Assembly (NCBI GenBank): GCA_902506565.1
Contig: LR732703.1
Coordinates: 689 to 64,688 of the forward strand
DNA length: 64,000 nt
Source of the DNA: Burkholderiales bacterium 8X
GTDB taxonomy: Bacteria; Pseudomonadota; Gammaproteobacteria; Burkholderiales; Burkholderiaceae_C
Reading direction: 5' to 3'
The notes under the pieces were generated by a model. It was not told the DNA's origin and searched no databases. It saw only the letters and a list, made by a program, of their open reading frames with translations. Made by a program: the position numbers and the translations under genes. Shown here piece by piece: positions 36,894-46,766 of the stretch (positions are counted from its first letter, which is position 1; each line of letters begins with the position of its first letter).

Positions 36894-37799
36894 ATGACCA
36901 CCGTCCATACCTCCTCCATCAAGAGCCTTCCGCTGCTCGCGCGCGGCAAGGTGCGCGACAACTATGCGGTGGGCGACGACCGCATCCTGATGGTCGCGAG
37001 CGACCGGTTGTCGGCCTTCGACGTGATCATGGGCGAACCGATTCCGGGCAAGGGCGAGATCCTGACCCAGATGGCGCTCTGGTGGTTCGATCGGCTCGGC
37101 TCACTGTGTCCCAACCACCTGACCGGCGACGCACCGGAGAGCGTGGTGGCTCCGGACGAGGTCGAGCAGGTCAGGGGGCGTTCGATGCTGGTCAAGCGGC
37201 TGAAGCCAATCCCGGTCGAGGCGGTGGTGCGGGGCTACCTGGCGGGTAGCGGCTGGAAGGAATATTCGGAAAACCAGGCGATCTGCGGCGTGTCGCTGCC
37301 TTCGGGTCTTCGCAATGCCGCCCAGCTGCCGCGACCGATCTTCACGCCCGCAGCCAAGGCGGCAGCCGGCGCGCACGACGAGAACATCAGCTACGACAAG
37401 GTGGTCGAGATCGTCGGGCCGACGCTGGCCCAGCAGATTCGCGACACCAGCATCGCGATCTACGAGGCGGCCGCCTCGATCGCCCTCAGCAAGGGGATGA
37501 TCATCGCGGACACCAAGTTCGAATTCGGCCTCGACGAGAGCGGCGCGCTGATCCTGATGGACGAGGTGCTCACGCCGGACAGTTCCCGCTACTGGCCGAT
37601 CGAGGGTTACGAGGCAGCGCTCGATTCGGGCAGCAACCCGCCTAGCTACGACAAGCAGTTCGTCCGCGACTGGCTCGAAGCCACCAAGATCAACGGCAAG
37701 CGCTGGGACAAGACGCCGCCGGCGCCGCGGCTGCCGGCCGAAGTCATCGAGAAGACCGCGGCCAAGTACCGCGAGGCGCTCGAACGACTCACCGACTGA
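36894..37799 (+). CDS. purC: Phosphoribosylaminoimidazole-succinocarboxamide synthase
   Basis: Purine biosynthesis step joining CAIR and aspartate. 301 residues with [29 protein letters not shown] near 35, [13 protein letters not shown] near 105 and the C-terminal [15 protein letters not shown] near 220. I chose ATG 36894; the 26 codons upstream are not conserved. purE and purK, the preceding steps, are 2 kb downstream. Confidence 0.96.
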   Translation: MTTVHTSSIKSLPLLARGKVRDNYAVGDDRILMVASDRLSAFDVIMGEPIPGKGEILTQMALWWFDRLGSLCPNHLTGDAPESVVAPDEVEQVRGRSMLVKRLKPIPVEAVVRGYLAGSGWKEYSENQAICGVSLPSGLRNAAQLPRPIFTPAAKAAAGAHDENISYDKVVEIVGPTLAQQIRDTSIAIYEAAASIALSKGMIIADTKFEFGLDESGALILMDEVLTPDSSRYWPIEGYEAALDSGSNPPSYDKQFVRDWLEATKINGKRWDKTPPAPRLPAEVIEKTAAKYREALERLTD

Positions 37800-37842
37800 T
37801 TCGCACCGGCCGGCCGGGGGCTGCGGCATCGGGAACCGGTCG

Positions 37843-37862
37843 GCGGACCCGGCGGGGTCCGC
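37843..37862 (+). terminator. Possible weak terminator after purC
   Basis: GCGGACCC/GGGTCCGC stem with GGCG loop, followed only by GTTGT. A stable hairpin but a poor U tract. Confidence 0.4.
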
Positions 37863-37937
37863 GTTGTCTAGACTCGGGCATTTCCGCCGCTTCCGGCCGT
37901 ATCCGGCCCTTCGCTGCAGACCGCAGCTCCAGCGACC

Positions 37938-38291
37938 ATGACCTTCACCACGACCCTTTTCAAGGCCCTTTCGACGGCCGACCTCACCCAGTGCAACGGC
38001 CAGAAGGTCGAAGCCCGGATGCTCGACGAGAGCCCGTCCGCCTTGCTCAAGCCTTATGTCGATCTCGCCGATCGCTCGACCGTCTACATCGAGGACCAGG
38101 AGATCCAGGTCGACGACGAAGGCCGCGCCTATTGCCGAGCGAAGGCAGACGCCAAGAGCGAGCCGCTGGTCTGGATCTTCCGGGTGCTGGGGCCGCTCAA
38201 GTCGATCCACATGCCCGATGAGCCGCTGACCGTCGCGGATCTCCGCCGGGTGATGGGGGCCAGCAACGGCTCGGCCAAGCGAAGCGCCTGA
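37938..38291 (+). CDS. Hypothetical protein
   Basis: 117 residues, no signal peptide or membrane segment, mixed alpha/beta composition with YIEDQEIQVDDEGRAYC in the middle. I do not recognise a family. Codon use looks like its neighbours and it has a free-standing position between purC and a convergent lipoprotein gene. Confidence 0.6.
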   Translation: MTFTTTLFKALSTADLTQCNGQKVEARMLDESPSALLKPYVDLADRSTVYIEDQEIQVDDEGRAYCRAKADAKSEPLVWIFRVLGPLKSIHMPDEPLTVADLRRVMGASNGSAKRSA

Positions 38292-38302
38292 ACCGTCTGC
38301 CG

Positions 38303-38324
38303 GTGCGCTGAAAAGTCAGCGCAC
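38303..38324. terminator. Hairpin at a convergent gene junction
   Basis: Perfect 9-bp stem GTGCGCTGA/TCAGCGCAC with loop AAAG. It lies between the hypothetical gene and the META lipoprotein gene and includes the latter's stop codon. No U tract on either side; it may still serve as a two-way transcription or mRNA end. Confidence 0.45.
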
Positions 38325-38753
38325 ACTTGCAGCCAAGGTGGCGACCGTGCGTCCGGAGCCGTCCAGTAGCACCAGCCGGCTGCGGTTCTGCAGCCGATAG
38401 CTTGCCGTCTGCTGCAATGCCGCGAAGAACTGGGTTTCGTTGATGTTGACCGCCGGATTGGCGCAGGCCATGCGGGTCGCGCCCAGCTGTCCGAGCTTGA
38501 GCGAGCTGCCCATGCGCTGGTAGGTGCCGCTCACGCGGTTGCAGCCGCCGGTGCCGCTCACCCGGCCGCTGTTGCCGTCGAAGCTGATCTGCGCATTCTC
38601 GCGAGGATCGTTGCTCGGCTCGATCAGTTCGTTGCCGAGCTGCTCCAGCTGCCATACCGGACCTTCGATGGGCTCGTCCAGGCTGATGTTGCTGCCGCAG
38701 CCGGCGAGGACTGCGAGGGCGAAGGCTGCCGCGGTGAACGTCGAAAAGCGCAT
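38316..38753 (-). CDS. META-domain lipoprotein (HslJ-like)
   Basis: 145 residues. Signal peptide and lipobox LAGC (residues 16-19), then a META/HslJ domain with [30 protein letters not shown] and the C-terminal [16 protein letters not shown] proteins are outer-membrane lipoproteins linked to stress or small-molecule tolerance; the exact role is unknown. Downstream of the thioredoxin-like gene on the same strand. Confidence 0.85.
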   Translation of the reverse strand: MRFSTFTAAAFALAVLAGCGSNISLDEPIEGPVWQLEQLGNELIEPSNDPRENAQISFDGNSGRVSGTGGCNRVSGTYQRMGSSLKLGQLGATRMACANPAVNINETQFFAALQQTASYRLQNRSRLVLLDGSGRTVATLAASVR

Positions 38754-38863
38754 GGCCGTTCTTTCTTTCTCAATCAGAGGGTGGTTGCGCCATCCTATGC
38801 GACGGCTTCCTGGCCGGTCCATCCGCGCAGCTCCGCACGGCTCGGATCGCCTATCGCCTCGGC

Positions 38864-39784
38864 TCAGCTCAGAACCACGCTGCTCAACCGGCGGCGATAG
38901 GTGGCCACGGTCGGATCGTCCGGCGGAATCTGCCCATCCGCAACCTTGACCCTCGGCGGCTCGATGATTTCGAGGATCGCGATGTAGGTCTTGCGGGCCA
39001 GGTCCTCGTTCCAGCTCTTGTCCCGCATCAGGATCTCGAGCAGCTCGTCCATGGCGTCGGTCCAGCGCTGTTCGCCGATGAGCACCTGGGCCCGGCCGAA
39101 GCGGCTTTCGAAGTCGCGCTTGTTGGCGGCGATGCGGGCGTCGAACTCGCCGGCTTCGCGGGCAGGCCCCGCGGCGGGATGAACGAAGTCGACCGCATCG
39201 AACCAGCGTTGCAAGGCCTCGAAGCGGCGCACCGACGCCGCCTTCGCGATCACCGGCGCGAACGCCACCTTGGCGTCGTCGATGCGGCCTTCCCTCATCA
39301 GCAGCTTGACGTATTCGAAGCGGGCGTCGTCGTTGGCCGGATCGGTCGCGACGGCATGCTGCAGCTTCTCGAGCGCGCCTTCGGTGTCGCCATCGGCGAG
39401 CGCGCCCAATGCCTCTTCTTCTTGCTCGGCGGCTTCCATTTCTTCGGCTGCGGGCACGTGCTTGTCGAGGAAGGTGCGGATCTGTTCCGCGGGAATCGCG
39501 CCGACGAAGCCGTCCACCGGCTGGCCGTCCTTGAACATCACGCAGAACGGAATGCTGCGAACGCCGAACATCTGGCTCAGCTGCTGCGAGATCTGCGGCA
39601 CCTTGTCGGCATCGAGCTTGGCCAGCGTGAAGCGCCCGGCGTATTCGACTTCGAGCTTTTCCAGCACCGGTCCGAGCTGCTTGCAGGGTCCGCACCACTC
39701 CGCCCAGATGTCGAGCAGCACCGGCGCCACGGCCGAGGCATCGATCAGGTCGGACTGGAAATTTTCGAGAGTGATGTCGATCAT
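38864..39784 (-). CDS. cnoX: Thioredoxin-TPR chaperone CnoX/YbbN
   Basis: 306 residues: an N-terminal thioredoxin domain (1-110) with an intact active site WCGPC at 30-34, then a helical TPR-like domain to the C terminus with [15 protein letters not shown] and ELLEILMRD. CnoX proteins hold substrates for GroEL under oxidative stress; the WCGPC version may also be redox active. Divergent from purE with 36 bases between starts. Confidence 0.85.
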   Translation of the reverse strand: MIDITLENFQSDLIDASAVAPVLLDIWAEWCGPCKQLGPVLEKLEVEYAGRFTLAKLDADKVPQISQQLSQMFGVRSIPFCVMFKDGQPVDGFVGAIPAEQIRTFLDKHVPAAEEMEAAEQEEEALGALADGDTEGALEKLQHAVATDPANDDARFEYVKLLMREGRIDDAKVAFAPVIAKAASVRRFEALQRWFDAVDFVHPAAGPAREAGEFDARIAANKRDFESRFGRAQVLIGEQRWTDAMDELLEILMRDKSWNEDLARKTYIAILEIIEPPRVKVADGQIPPDDPTVATYRRRLSSVVLS

Positions 39785-39807
39785 GAGGCGAAGTTGAGGG
39801 TGAAACG

Positions 39808-39813
39808 TAAAAT
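39808..39813 (+). promoter_or_regulatory. Candidate -10 element of purE
   Basis: TAAAAT, 7 bases before the purE ATG; no Shine-Dalgarno in between. Confidence 0.35.
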
Positions 39814-39820
39814 TGAAACC

Positions 39821-40426
39821 ATGAAGCAATCCATCCAGGTCGGCGTGGTCATGGGCTCGAACTCCGACTGGGAGACGATGGTCAGCGCGGTCGAGATTCT
39901 CCGGCAATTCGATATCGCGCACGAAGCGCGCGTGGTGTCGGCCCACCGCATGCCGGATGCGCTCTTCGCCTATGCCGAAGGCGCCGCTGCCCGCGGATTG
40001 GCCGCCATCATCGCCGGCGCCGGCGGGGCGGCCCACCTGCCGGGCATGCTGGCCGCCAAGACCACGGTGCCGGTGCTCGGCGTGCCGGTTGCCAGCCGGC
40101 ATCTGCAGGGCGTCGATTCGCTCTACAGCATCGTCCAGATGCCCAGGGGCGTGCCGGTCGCGACTTTCGCCATCGGCCCTGCCGGCGCAGCCAATGCGGC
40201 GCTGTTCGCGGTCGCGATGCTGGCAGTCGGCGACCCGGCTCTTCGCCGGCAGCTCGACCAGTTCAGGGCCCGCCAGACCGAAGTTGCGAGCAACATGAGC
40301 CTGCCGCCGCCGGCCGCTGCAGGCGAGCCGCGCGGTGCCGCGCCGATGTCCACCGGTCTCGACGGGGCGGACGCGCCGCGCGAGCCGGTCCCGTTGTTTT
40401 CGCCGCAAGGCGGGGGGGCGCTATGA
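39821..40426 (+). CDS. purE: N5-carboxyaminoimidazole ribonucleotide mutase
   Basis: Purine pathway mutase converting N5-CAIR to CAIR. 201 residues; the first 160 contain [10 protein letters not shown] (11-20), [10 protein letters not shown] near 45 and [12 protein letters not shown] near 70. A Pro/Ala/Gly-rich tail of about 35 residues is extra compared with the usual length near 165. Its stop overlaps the purK start (ATGA). Confidence 0.95.
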   Translation: MKQSIQVGVVMGSNSDWETMVSAVEILRQFDIAHEARVVSAHRMPDALFAYAEGAAARGLAAIIAGAGGAAHLPGMLAAKTTVPVLGVPVASRHLQGVDSLYSIVQMPRGVPVATFAIGPAGAANAALFAVAMLAVGDPALRRQLDQFRARQTEVASNMSLPPPAAAGEPRGAAPMSTGLDGADAPREPVPLFSPQGGGAL

Positions 40427-41604
40427 AGCCGATTCTTCCGGGCGCCACGTTGGGCGTGATGGGTGGTGGCCAGCTCGGCAGGATGTTCGTCCATGCCGCC
40501 CAGCGCCTCGGCTACTTCACCGCGGTGCTCGATCCCGATCCCGAAAGCCCTGCCGGCCGCGTGAGCCATCACCATGTCCAGGCCGACTACGTCGATGTCG
40601 ATGCGCTCGCCCACTTCGCGGGCCTGGCGGACGCGATCACCACCGAATTCGAGAACGTGCCGGCCGCGTCGCTCGAACACCTGGCGGTGGCTCGACCGGT
40701 GTCGCCGGCTGCCGCCGCGGTCGCGATCGCACAGGACCGCATTCGCGAGAAAGCGCACTTCGTCGGCTGCGGCGTGGATTGCGCGCCCTATGTGGCGGTC
40801 GAGTCGGACGACGTGTTGTCGGTCGTGCCTGCCAACCTCTTCCCCGGCTTGCTCAAGACCGCGCGGCTCGGCTACGACGGCAAGGGACAGCAGCGGGTCG
40901 GGAGCCGGGCCGAGCTGGTCGCGGCCTGGAAGGCGGTCGGGCAGCAGCCCTGCGTGCTCGAAAAGCTGATGCCGATCGACTACGAATGCTCGGTGGTGCT
41001 CGCGCGCGGCCGCGATGGCCTGCTGGTGCACTATCCGCCGCAGCGCAATCTGCATCGCGGCGGCATCCTGGCGGTGACCGAGGCGCACGACCAGGCCTTG
41101 CCGGACGACGTGGCGCAGCGTGCCGCGCAGGCGGCGCTCTCGATCGCCGAAGGCATGGAATACGTCGGCGTCCTCTGCGTCGAGTTCTTCGTGCTCGAGG
41201 GCGGCGCCTTGGTCGTTAACGAAATGGCACCGCGTCCCCACAACAGCGGCCACTGGACCACCGACGCCTGCGATGTCTCGCAGTTCGAACTGCAGGTCAG
41301 GACCTTGACCGGCCTGCCGCTCAATCCGCCGCGCCAGCACAGCCCGGCGGTCATGCTCAACCTGCTGGGCGATCTGTGGTTCCTCGAAGCCGACGGCGTC
41401 CGGCCGGACAAGCCTTTGGAGCCGCGCTGGGCCGACGTGCTGAAGCTGCCCGGAACGCATCTGCATTTGTACGGCAAGGTCGAGCCGAGGGCCGGACGCA
41501 AGATGGGCCATCTCACGCTCACCGGCGACAGCGTGGCCGCGGTGCGCAGCACGGCCGACTTCGCGGCGGCGATGCTCGGGCTCCCGATACCGCTGACCGA
41601 GTAG
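40423..41604 (+). CDS. purK: N5-carboxyaminoimidazole ribonucleotide synthase
   Basis: ATP-grasp enzyme that makes N5-CAIR from AIR and bicarbonate. 393 residues: [13 protein letters not shown] at the N terminus, [14 protein letters not shown] near 143 (ATP-grasp), [25 protein letters not shown] near 250-275. Translationally coupled to purE. Confidence 0.96.
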   Translation: MKPILPGATLGVMGGGQLGRMFVHAAQRLGYFTAVLDPDPESPAGRVSHHHVQADYVDVDALAHFAGLADAITTEFENVPAASLEHLAVARPVSPAAAAVAIAQDRIREKAHFVGCGVDCAPYVAVESDDVLSVVPANLFPGLLKTARLGYDGKGQQRVGSRAELVAAWKAVGQQPCVLEKLMPIDYECSVVLARGRDGLLVHYPPQRNLHRGGILAVTEAHDQALPDDVAQRAAQAALSIAEGMEYVGVLCVEFFVLEGGALVVNEMAPRPHNSGHWTTDACDVSQFELQVRTLTGLPLNPPRQHSPAVMLNLLGDLWFLEADGVRPDKPLEPRWADVLKLPGTHLHLYGKVEPRAGRKMGHLTLTGDSVAAVRSTADFAAAMLGLPIPLTE

Positions 41605-41617
41605 CCCGCATGTCGCG

Positions 41618-42637
41618 ATGCTCGAGGCGCCCGGCATGATTCGCGACGGCCGCCTGCCCGAGACCCTGGTCGAGGCCGCCCGCGTGCTGCGGGCCGGCGG
41701 CCTGGTCGCCTTTCCGACCGAAACCGTCTACGGGCTCGGGGCGGACGCCACCAACGACCAGGCGGTGGCCGGCATCTTCGCCGCCAAGGGCCGGCCGAGC
41801 GACCATCCGCTGATCGTCCACGTGGCGGCCGGGCCGCGCGGCACCGAGGCCTTGTCGCGCTTCGCGCAGCCGCTGCCGCTTTTCGCGCAGCGCCTGGTGC
41901 AGGCTTTCTGGCCCGGCCCGTTGACCTTGATCCTCACGCGCCAGCCGGGCGTCGCGGGCGCGGCGGCCGGCGGCGAGGACACCGTCGGGCTGCGCTGCCC
42001 CTCGCATCCGGTCGCGCAGGCCTTGCTGGCCGCTTGCGCCGAGCAGGGCGTCGCGGGCCTGGCAGGGCCGAGCGCCAACCGCTTCGGCCGCATCAGCCCG
42101 ACGCTCGCCGCGCATGTGGCCGAGGAGTTCGGGGACGCGCTGTTGGTGGTGGACGGCGGTGCCTGCGACGTCGGCATCGAATCGACCATCGTCGATTGCA
42201 GCCGCGGCGCGCCGGTGCTGCTACGGCCGGGCGTCATCACCCGAGCGCAGATCGAGGCGGCCTGCGGCCAGGTGCTGCGCGACAAGGCAGATCTGGCCGC
42301 GCCCGACCCGCGCGCACCCGGCACGCTCGAAGCCCATTACGCACCGAACGCCAAGGTTCGACTGATGGACGCCCGGGCGCTGCAATCGGCGCTCGACATC
42401 CTGGGCGCCTCGGGCGCGCACATCGCGGTCTGGTCGCGCACGGTGCTCAAGCAGCGCTCGTCCCGCATCCTGCAGCGGCGGATGCCGGACGATGCCCTGG
42501 CGGTCGCGCAGCAGCTCTTCGCGGTGCTGCGCGAGTTCGATGCCGCGGGCGTCAAGCTGATCTGGGTCGAGACGCCGCCGGCCACGCCGGAGTGGGAAGG
42601 CGTCGCCGACCGGCTGCAGCGGGCGGCGGCGGCCTGA
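41618..42637 (+). CDS. L-threonylcarbamoyladenylate synthase, Sua5 type
   Basis: Makes threonylcarbamoyl-AMP for the t6A modification of tRNAs. 339 residues with a YrdC domain (LRAGGLVAFPTETVYGLGAD near 30, SANRFGRISPT near 150) and a C-terminal Sua5 domain after the linker PDPRAPGTLEAHYAP. The ATG at 41618 is used; one at 41636 is also possible. The partner TsaB gene lies 4 kb further on. Confidence 0.92.
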   Translation: MLEAPGMIRDGRLPETLVEAARVLRAGGLVAFPTETVYGLGADATNDQAVAGIFAAKGRPSDHPLIVHVAAGPRGTEALSRFAQPLPLFAQRLVQAFWPGPLTLILTRQPGVAGAAAGGEDTVGLRCPSHPVAQALLAACAEQGVAGLAGPSANRFGRISPTLAAHVAEEFGDALLVVDGGACDVGIESTIVDCSRGAPVLLRPGVITRAQIEAACGQVLRDKADLAAPDPRAPGTLEAHYAPNAKVRLMDARALQSALDILGASGAHIAVWSRTVLKQRSSRILQRRMPDDALAVAQQLFAVLREFDAAGVKLIWVETPPATPEWEGVADRLQRAAAA

Positions 42638-42727
42638 GGCCGAGGCCCGCAGCGACCGGATCCCTACCCGATTCGCATCGGCTTGCGCCACCGCGCCGCG
42701 CCGCCCTTGTCCGGATTCAGCTCCGGC

Positions 42728-44074
42728 TTACTTCACCGAGTCGAACAGCGCCCGCGCCCGCACGTGGCAGAACGGCGGCTCGTAGGTGCCGTGATAGGCG
42801 CCGTAGTAGGTCGCGTAGGCGGCGCTGGTCGGATCGGTCGGCGCCTTGCCGCCCGGTCCGTAGGTGGCCTGGATCTGCGCATCGACATCGACCGTGGACA
42901 CGGTGGTCACCCCGCGCGCATCGAAGTCCGCCTTCGCCGGGATCATGTGGACCGCCGGCGGCACGGTCGGGTCGCCGGCGCCGCCGCAGAGCAGCGTGGC
43001 GGCGCGCGGCGTCCAGCCGAGCAGGTCGTTCTTCTGCGCGTCCAGGTACAGGCCGCTGTTCGCGTTGGTCCGGGTGTCGGCGACGAAGGCCGGCTGGAAG
43101 AGCGCGTCGCGGGCCTCGTTCGGGGTGCCGCCCGGCAGCGCGCCGGAGGTGATCAGCGTGGTGTAGTTGAGCGTCGGGCTCGGCAGCAGGTTCTCGATGG
43201 TGGCGGCGTAGGGCTGCTTGTAGGCGTCGTTGATGTCGTTGTAGACGTTGCCGTAGACCCGCTGGTAGGTGTTCACGATCATCGGCACGAAGAACTGGTA
43301 GCCGGCGATCGCGTTGGTCAGCTTGAAGGAGCCCGACAGGTTGTAGGGCCCCGCCAGGTGGGCGCCGGCGACCACGTTGAATTCGAGCGGGTTGTCCCGC
43401 TCGGCCGCGCGGTGCGCGGCCATCGACGAATGCCCGCCTTGCGAGTAGCCGGTGAACATCACCTTGCCCGAGAAGCTGCCGCCATTGGAGAGCACCGCCG
43501 AGCGCGCCGCACGGATCGAGTCGAGCACCGATCGCGCCTCGGAATCGGCATGCAGGTAAGGGTGGTACGGAAAGGTCGACTTGGCGTAGCCGAGATAGTC
43601 GGTGGCCACCACCGCGTAACCCTGCGAGGCGTACATCGCGATCAGCAAAAAGGTTTCGGAGTCCTGCGGATTGGCCAGCGTGCGCGGCTTCTGCACGTCG
43701 GTGCCCTTGGCATAGGCCACGAGCGGCACCGAGGTGGCGCAGGTGCCGGCCGGCATCAGCAGCACGCCGGAGGCGTTGGTGTCCTCGCCCTTCGGACCGA
43801 CGGTCGTGTAGTTGATCGGCACCACCCGCACGTCGCACTTGGCCTTGCCGCTGAGCGCCTGCAGCCCGCTCTGCGCGGTACCCGCGTCGATCTGAGCGGC
43901 GGTCACGGTGGTGACGGTGACTGCCGGCTCCTTGAGCGCGCCGGTGCCGGGGCCGACCACTCCGCCGCCATTGCCCACCCCGATGAAGCCGCCACCGCCG
44001 CCATCGCCGCCTCCGCCGCAGGAAGCAAGCAGGCAGGCCGCGCCGATGGCGCTCAGGATGTGAAGGCTCTTCAT
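42728..44074 (-). CDS. Lipase/prolyl-oligopeptidase-like lipoprotein
   Basis: 448 residues. Signal peptide and lipobox LASC at residues about 16-19, followed by a glycine-rich linker. Alpha/beta hydrolase core with FTGYSQGGHSSMAAH as nucleophile elbow near residue 200 and a late H near AVHMIP for the triad. Resembles secretory lipases; substrate unknown. I chose the ATG at 44074, which starts the signal peptide. Confidence 0.78.
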   Translation of the reverse strand: MKSLHILSAIGAACLLASCGGGGDGGGGGFIGVGNGGGVVGPGTGALKEPAVTVTTVTAAQIDAGTAQSGLQALSGKAKCDVRVVPINYTTVGPKGEDTNASGVLLMPAGTCATSVPLVAYAKGTDVQKPRTLANPQDSETFLLIAMYASQGYAVVATDYLGYAKSTFPYHPYLHADSEARSVLDSIRAARSAVLSNGGSFSGKVMFTGYSQGGHSSMAAHRAAERDNPLEFNVVAGAHLAGPYNLSGSFKLTNAIAGYQFFVPMIVNTYQRVYGNVYNDINDAYKQPYAATIENLLPSPTLNYTTLITSGALPGGTPNEARDALFQPAFVADTRTNANSGLYLDAQKNDLLGWTPRAATLLCGGAGDPTVPPAVHMIPAKADFDARGVTTVSTVDVDAQIQATYGPGGKAPTDPTSAAYATYYGAYHGTYEPPFCHVRARALFDSVK

Positions 44075-44215
44075 GGAATGTCTCCGTGGTGTGTGTTCGT
44101 TTGTGAGAAAGACGCGCACGATCCTAGGCCGGCGGTCGACGAAGCAGGACGAGGGAAACCCCGAGCCCCTCGAACGCACCACCGCGCCGTTGTCGCGTGC
44201 GCGACGCTTTCAAGG

Positions 44216-45670
44216 TCAGTTGTCGAGCGCGGCCCAGTCGACCAGCGCATCGAACGCCGGCCGGGCCGCGGCGGCATTGGCATGGTTGGCGATGGCCACC
44301 ACCACCCAGCGCCGACCGCTCGCGCCATGCACGTAGCCCGCGACGCCCGCCGCATCTCGCAGCGTTCCGGTCTTGAGGTGCGCCGCGCCGCCCGAACGCA
44401 GCGGCCGACGGCGCAAGGTGCCATCGACGCCGGCGAGCGGCAGCGACGACATCAGCTCCGGCATCACCGGCGATCGCCAGGCCACCTGCAGCATCTTGCC
44501 CAGTTCGCCGGCGGTGATGCGCTCTTCGCGCGACAAGCCGGAGCCGTTGTCGAAGACCGGCTGCCCTTCGCCGGTGCCGATGCGGTTGTTCCACCACTGG
44601 CGCATCGCGGTGCGTGCGCTTTCGAGGTTGCCGCGGCGCTTCTGCTCGAGGCCGAGCGTCAGGAAGAGCTGCTGCGCCATCACGTTGTTGCTGAACTTGT
44701 TGATGTCGCGGATCACCTCCGAAAGCGGCGGTGACACGACCTCGAAGACCGGCTTGGCGCCCGCCGGAACCCGTCCGTCGCGTGCGCGGCCCTTGAGCTG
44801 CGAGCCCATCTCGGCCCAGAGTCCGGCCACGGCGCGGCCGGCATAGCCCTGCGGGTCGGCATAGGCAACCGACCAGGTCTTCTCGCCGCACGCCGCCGGA
44901 AAGCTGCCCGCGAAGCCGATCCGCGCGGGATCGGAGACCTCGGCCGCGACCGCGCTGCGCCAATCGCCGCAATCGCCGGCCGAAAGCGGAAGGGTGGCCT
45001 GGGTCGAGACGCCGGCCAGGTACGGTTCGAAGTTGACCCGCGCGGTCTGCGTGGCGCGATCCGGCACAAAGGTCATCGCGACCGACTTGAAGTTGACGAG
45101 CAGCGCGTCGGGCGTCGCGTTGTACGGCTTCGAACCCTCGCCGTCGAAGGCATTCGGATCGATCGGCGGCACCTCGAAGGCGCTGCGGTCGAGCACGATG
45201 TCGCCGTCGATGGTGTGGATGCCGAGGCCCTGCACGCGCCGCAGCAGCAGCCAGAGCCGCTCCAGCACCAGCTTCGGATCGCCTTGCCCCTTGATGTACA
45301 AGTTGCCCGCGAGCACGCCGTTCTGCACCGGCCCGTCGACGTACACCGGCGTGGTCCACGCATAGGCCGGGCCGAGGATGTCGAGCGCGGCATAGGTCGT
45401 GACCAGCTTCATGATCGACGCCGGATTGACCGGCACCTGCGAGCGCCAGGCGAGCCGTGTCGGCCGTACGCCGTCGGCATCGGCCACCAGCAGCGTGACC
45501 GCGTCGCGCGGCACCTTGGCGCGTGCCAGCGCCGCGTCGACCTCCGGCGGGAGCGCCTGTGCACTCGCGGCCGCCGGCCAGAGGCAGGTCGACAAGCAGC
45601 CGAAGAGGCCGATGGCGGCGAGCGAGGCGCGGAGGCGGGCGGCGATGGAATCCGTGGCGGCTGAAGGCAT
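44216..45670 (-). CDS. dacB: D-alanyl-D-alanine carboxypeptidase/endopeptidase (PBP4, DacB)
   Basis: Periplasmic peptidoglycan hydrolase of the S13 family, 484 residues. Signal peptide to about residue 36 (WPAAASAQ). Catalytic SxxK in NPASIMKLVTT near 85, SNN in INKFSNNVMA near 320 and KTG in HLKTGTLRD near 430. ATG 45670 gives the signal peptide; the longer open frame upstream runs into the divergent gene. The start is 7 bases from GATAAT. Confidence 0.94.
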   Translation of the reverse strand: MPSAATDSIAARLRASLAAIGLFGCLSTCLWPAAASAQALPPEVDAALARAKVPRDAVTLLVADADGVRPTRLAWRSQVPVNPASIMKLVTTYAALDILGPAYAWTTPVYVDGPVQNGVLAGNLYIKGQGDPKLVLERLWLLLRRVQGLGIHTIDGDIVLDRSAFEVPPIDPNAFDGEGSKPYNATPDALLVNFKSVAMTFVPDRATQTARVNFEPYLAGVSTQATLPLSAGDCGDWRSAVAAEVSDPARIGFAGSFPAACGEKTWSVAYADPQGYAGRAVAGLWAEMGSQLKGRARDGRVPAGAKPVFEVVSPPLSEVIRDINKFSNNVMAQQLFLTLGLEQKRRGNLESARTAMRQWWNNRIGTGEGQPVFDNGSGLSREERITAGELGKMLQVAWRSPVMPELMSSLPLAGVDGTLRRRPLRSGGAAHLKTGTLRDAAGVAGYVHGASGRRWVVVAIANHANAAAARPAFDALVDWAALDN

Positions 45671-45677
45671 CGGCGGG

Positions 45678-45683
45678 ATTATC
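45678..45683 (-). promoter_or_regulatory. Candidate -10 element of dacB
   Basis: GATAAT on the minus strand, 7 bases from the dacB ATG, facing the mirror-image element of the DMT transporter gene. Confidence 0.35.
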
Positions 45684-45713
45684 CCGGCGCCGACCGGCGT
45701 GCCGAAGCGCCTC

Positions 45714-45719
45714 GATAAT
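45714..45719 (+). promoter_or_regulatory. Candidate -10 element of the DMT transporter gene
   Basis: GATAAT, 6 bases before the ATG at 45726; the context GATAATCGCCCGATGCC nearly repeats that of dacB on the other strand. Confidence 0.35.
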
Positions 45720-45725
45720 CGCCCG

Positions 45726-46766
45726 ATGCCCGTCGCCGCTCCCCGTTTTTCTCCCCGCACGATCGGCATCTGGGCAGCGGTGGTCACGGTGCTGGTCTGG
45801 ACGGCCTTCATCGTCATCGCGCGCGCTTCGGCCGCCCGGAGCCTCACGCCGCTCGACCTCACCTTCGTGCGCATCTGGGGCGCTGCCCTGGTGCTGCTGC
45901 CCTGGGGCGCCTGGCTGGTGATGAAGGCGCGCCGCGAGCAACGGCCGGACGCAGGCTCGCTCTTCGGCCTGTCGCCGCTGTCGCTTCGGATCACGGTGGT
46001 GGCCGGTGCGCTCGGCGGCGTCGCCTACGCCATGCTGGCCTACTGCGGCTTCTTCTTCGCGCCGGCCTCCCATGCCTCGGTGCTCATGCCGGGAAGCCTT
46101 CCGCTCTGGGCGACGCTGCTCGCCGCCATCTTCCTGCACGACCGCATCCATGCCTCCCGCGCCGTCGGCCTGGTGCTGATCGTCGCGGGCGACCTCCTGG
46201 TCGGCGGGGCCAGCCTCTTGCATGCATTGGACGGCGGCGACGTGTGGAAGGGCGACCTGCTCTTCATGTGCGCAGCCTTCACCTGGGCCGGCTACAGCGT
46301 GCTGGTGCGGCGGCACGGGCTGGAGGCCGTGCGCACCACGATCGCGATCACGGCCTTCGCCTTCCTGACCTACGTGCCGGCGTACGCGCTGCTGGCCGGC
46401 GCGGGCCTCGTCGCCAGCCGGCTGGCCCAGGCGCCGCTGGGCGAAATCGCGTTCCAGATGATGTTCCAGGGCGTCGGCTCGGTCGCGATATCGGGCATCA
46501 CCTTCACGCGGATGATCCAGTACTTCGGGCCGGTCCGATCGACCATGATCACGGCGGTCGTGCCCGGGCTCTCGGCGCTCGGCGCCGGCGTGTTCCTCGG
46601 CGAGCCGCTGCACTGGAACCTGGTCGCCGGCCTGGCTTGCGTCACCCTCGGCATCCTGTTCGGCGTGCAGCGCACCCGAAGCGCGGCACCGCCGGCCCCT
46701 GCGACCTCGGCCAGCACGCCGGTCGGCACGGCAGCGGCTGCGACAGCAGGGCGGATCGATGGCTAG
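45726..46766 (+). CDS. EamA/DMT-family transporter
   Basis: 346-residue inner-membrane protein with about ten hydrophobic helices in two EamA repeats (residues 10-145 and 180-320) and a short Ala/Pro tail. Related to RhtA/YdcZ-type metabolite exporters; substrate unknown. Overlaps tsaB by 8 bases. Confidence 0.85.
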   Translation: MPVAAPRFSPRTIGIWAAVVTVLVWTAFIVIARASAARSLTPLDLTFVRIWGAALVLLPWGAWLVMKARREQRPDAGSLFGLSPLSLRITVVAGALGGVAYAMLAYCGFFFAPASHASVLMPGSLPLWATLLAAIFLHDRIHASRAVGLVLIVAGDLLVGGASLLHALDGGDVWKGDLLFMCAAFTWAGYSVLVRRHGLEAVRTTIAITAFAFLTYVPAYALLAGAGLVASRLAQAPLGEIAFQMMFQGVGSVAISGITFTRMIQYFGPVRSTMITAVVPGLSALGAGVFLGEPLHWNLVAGLACVTLGILFGVQRTRSAAPPAPATSASTPVGTAAAATAGRIDG

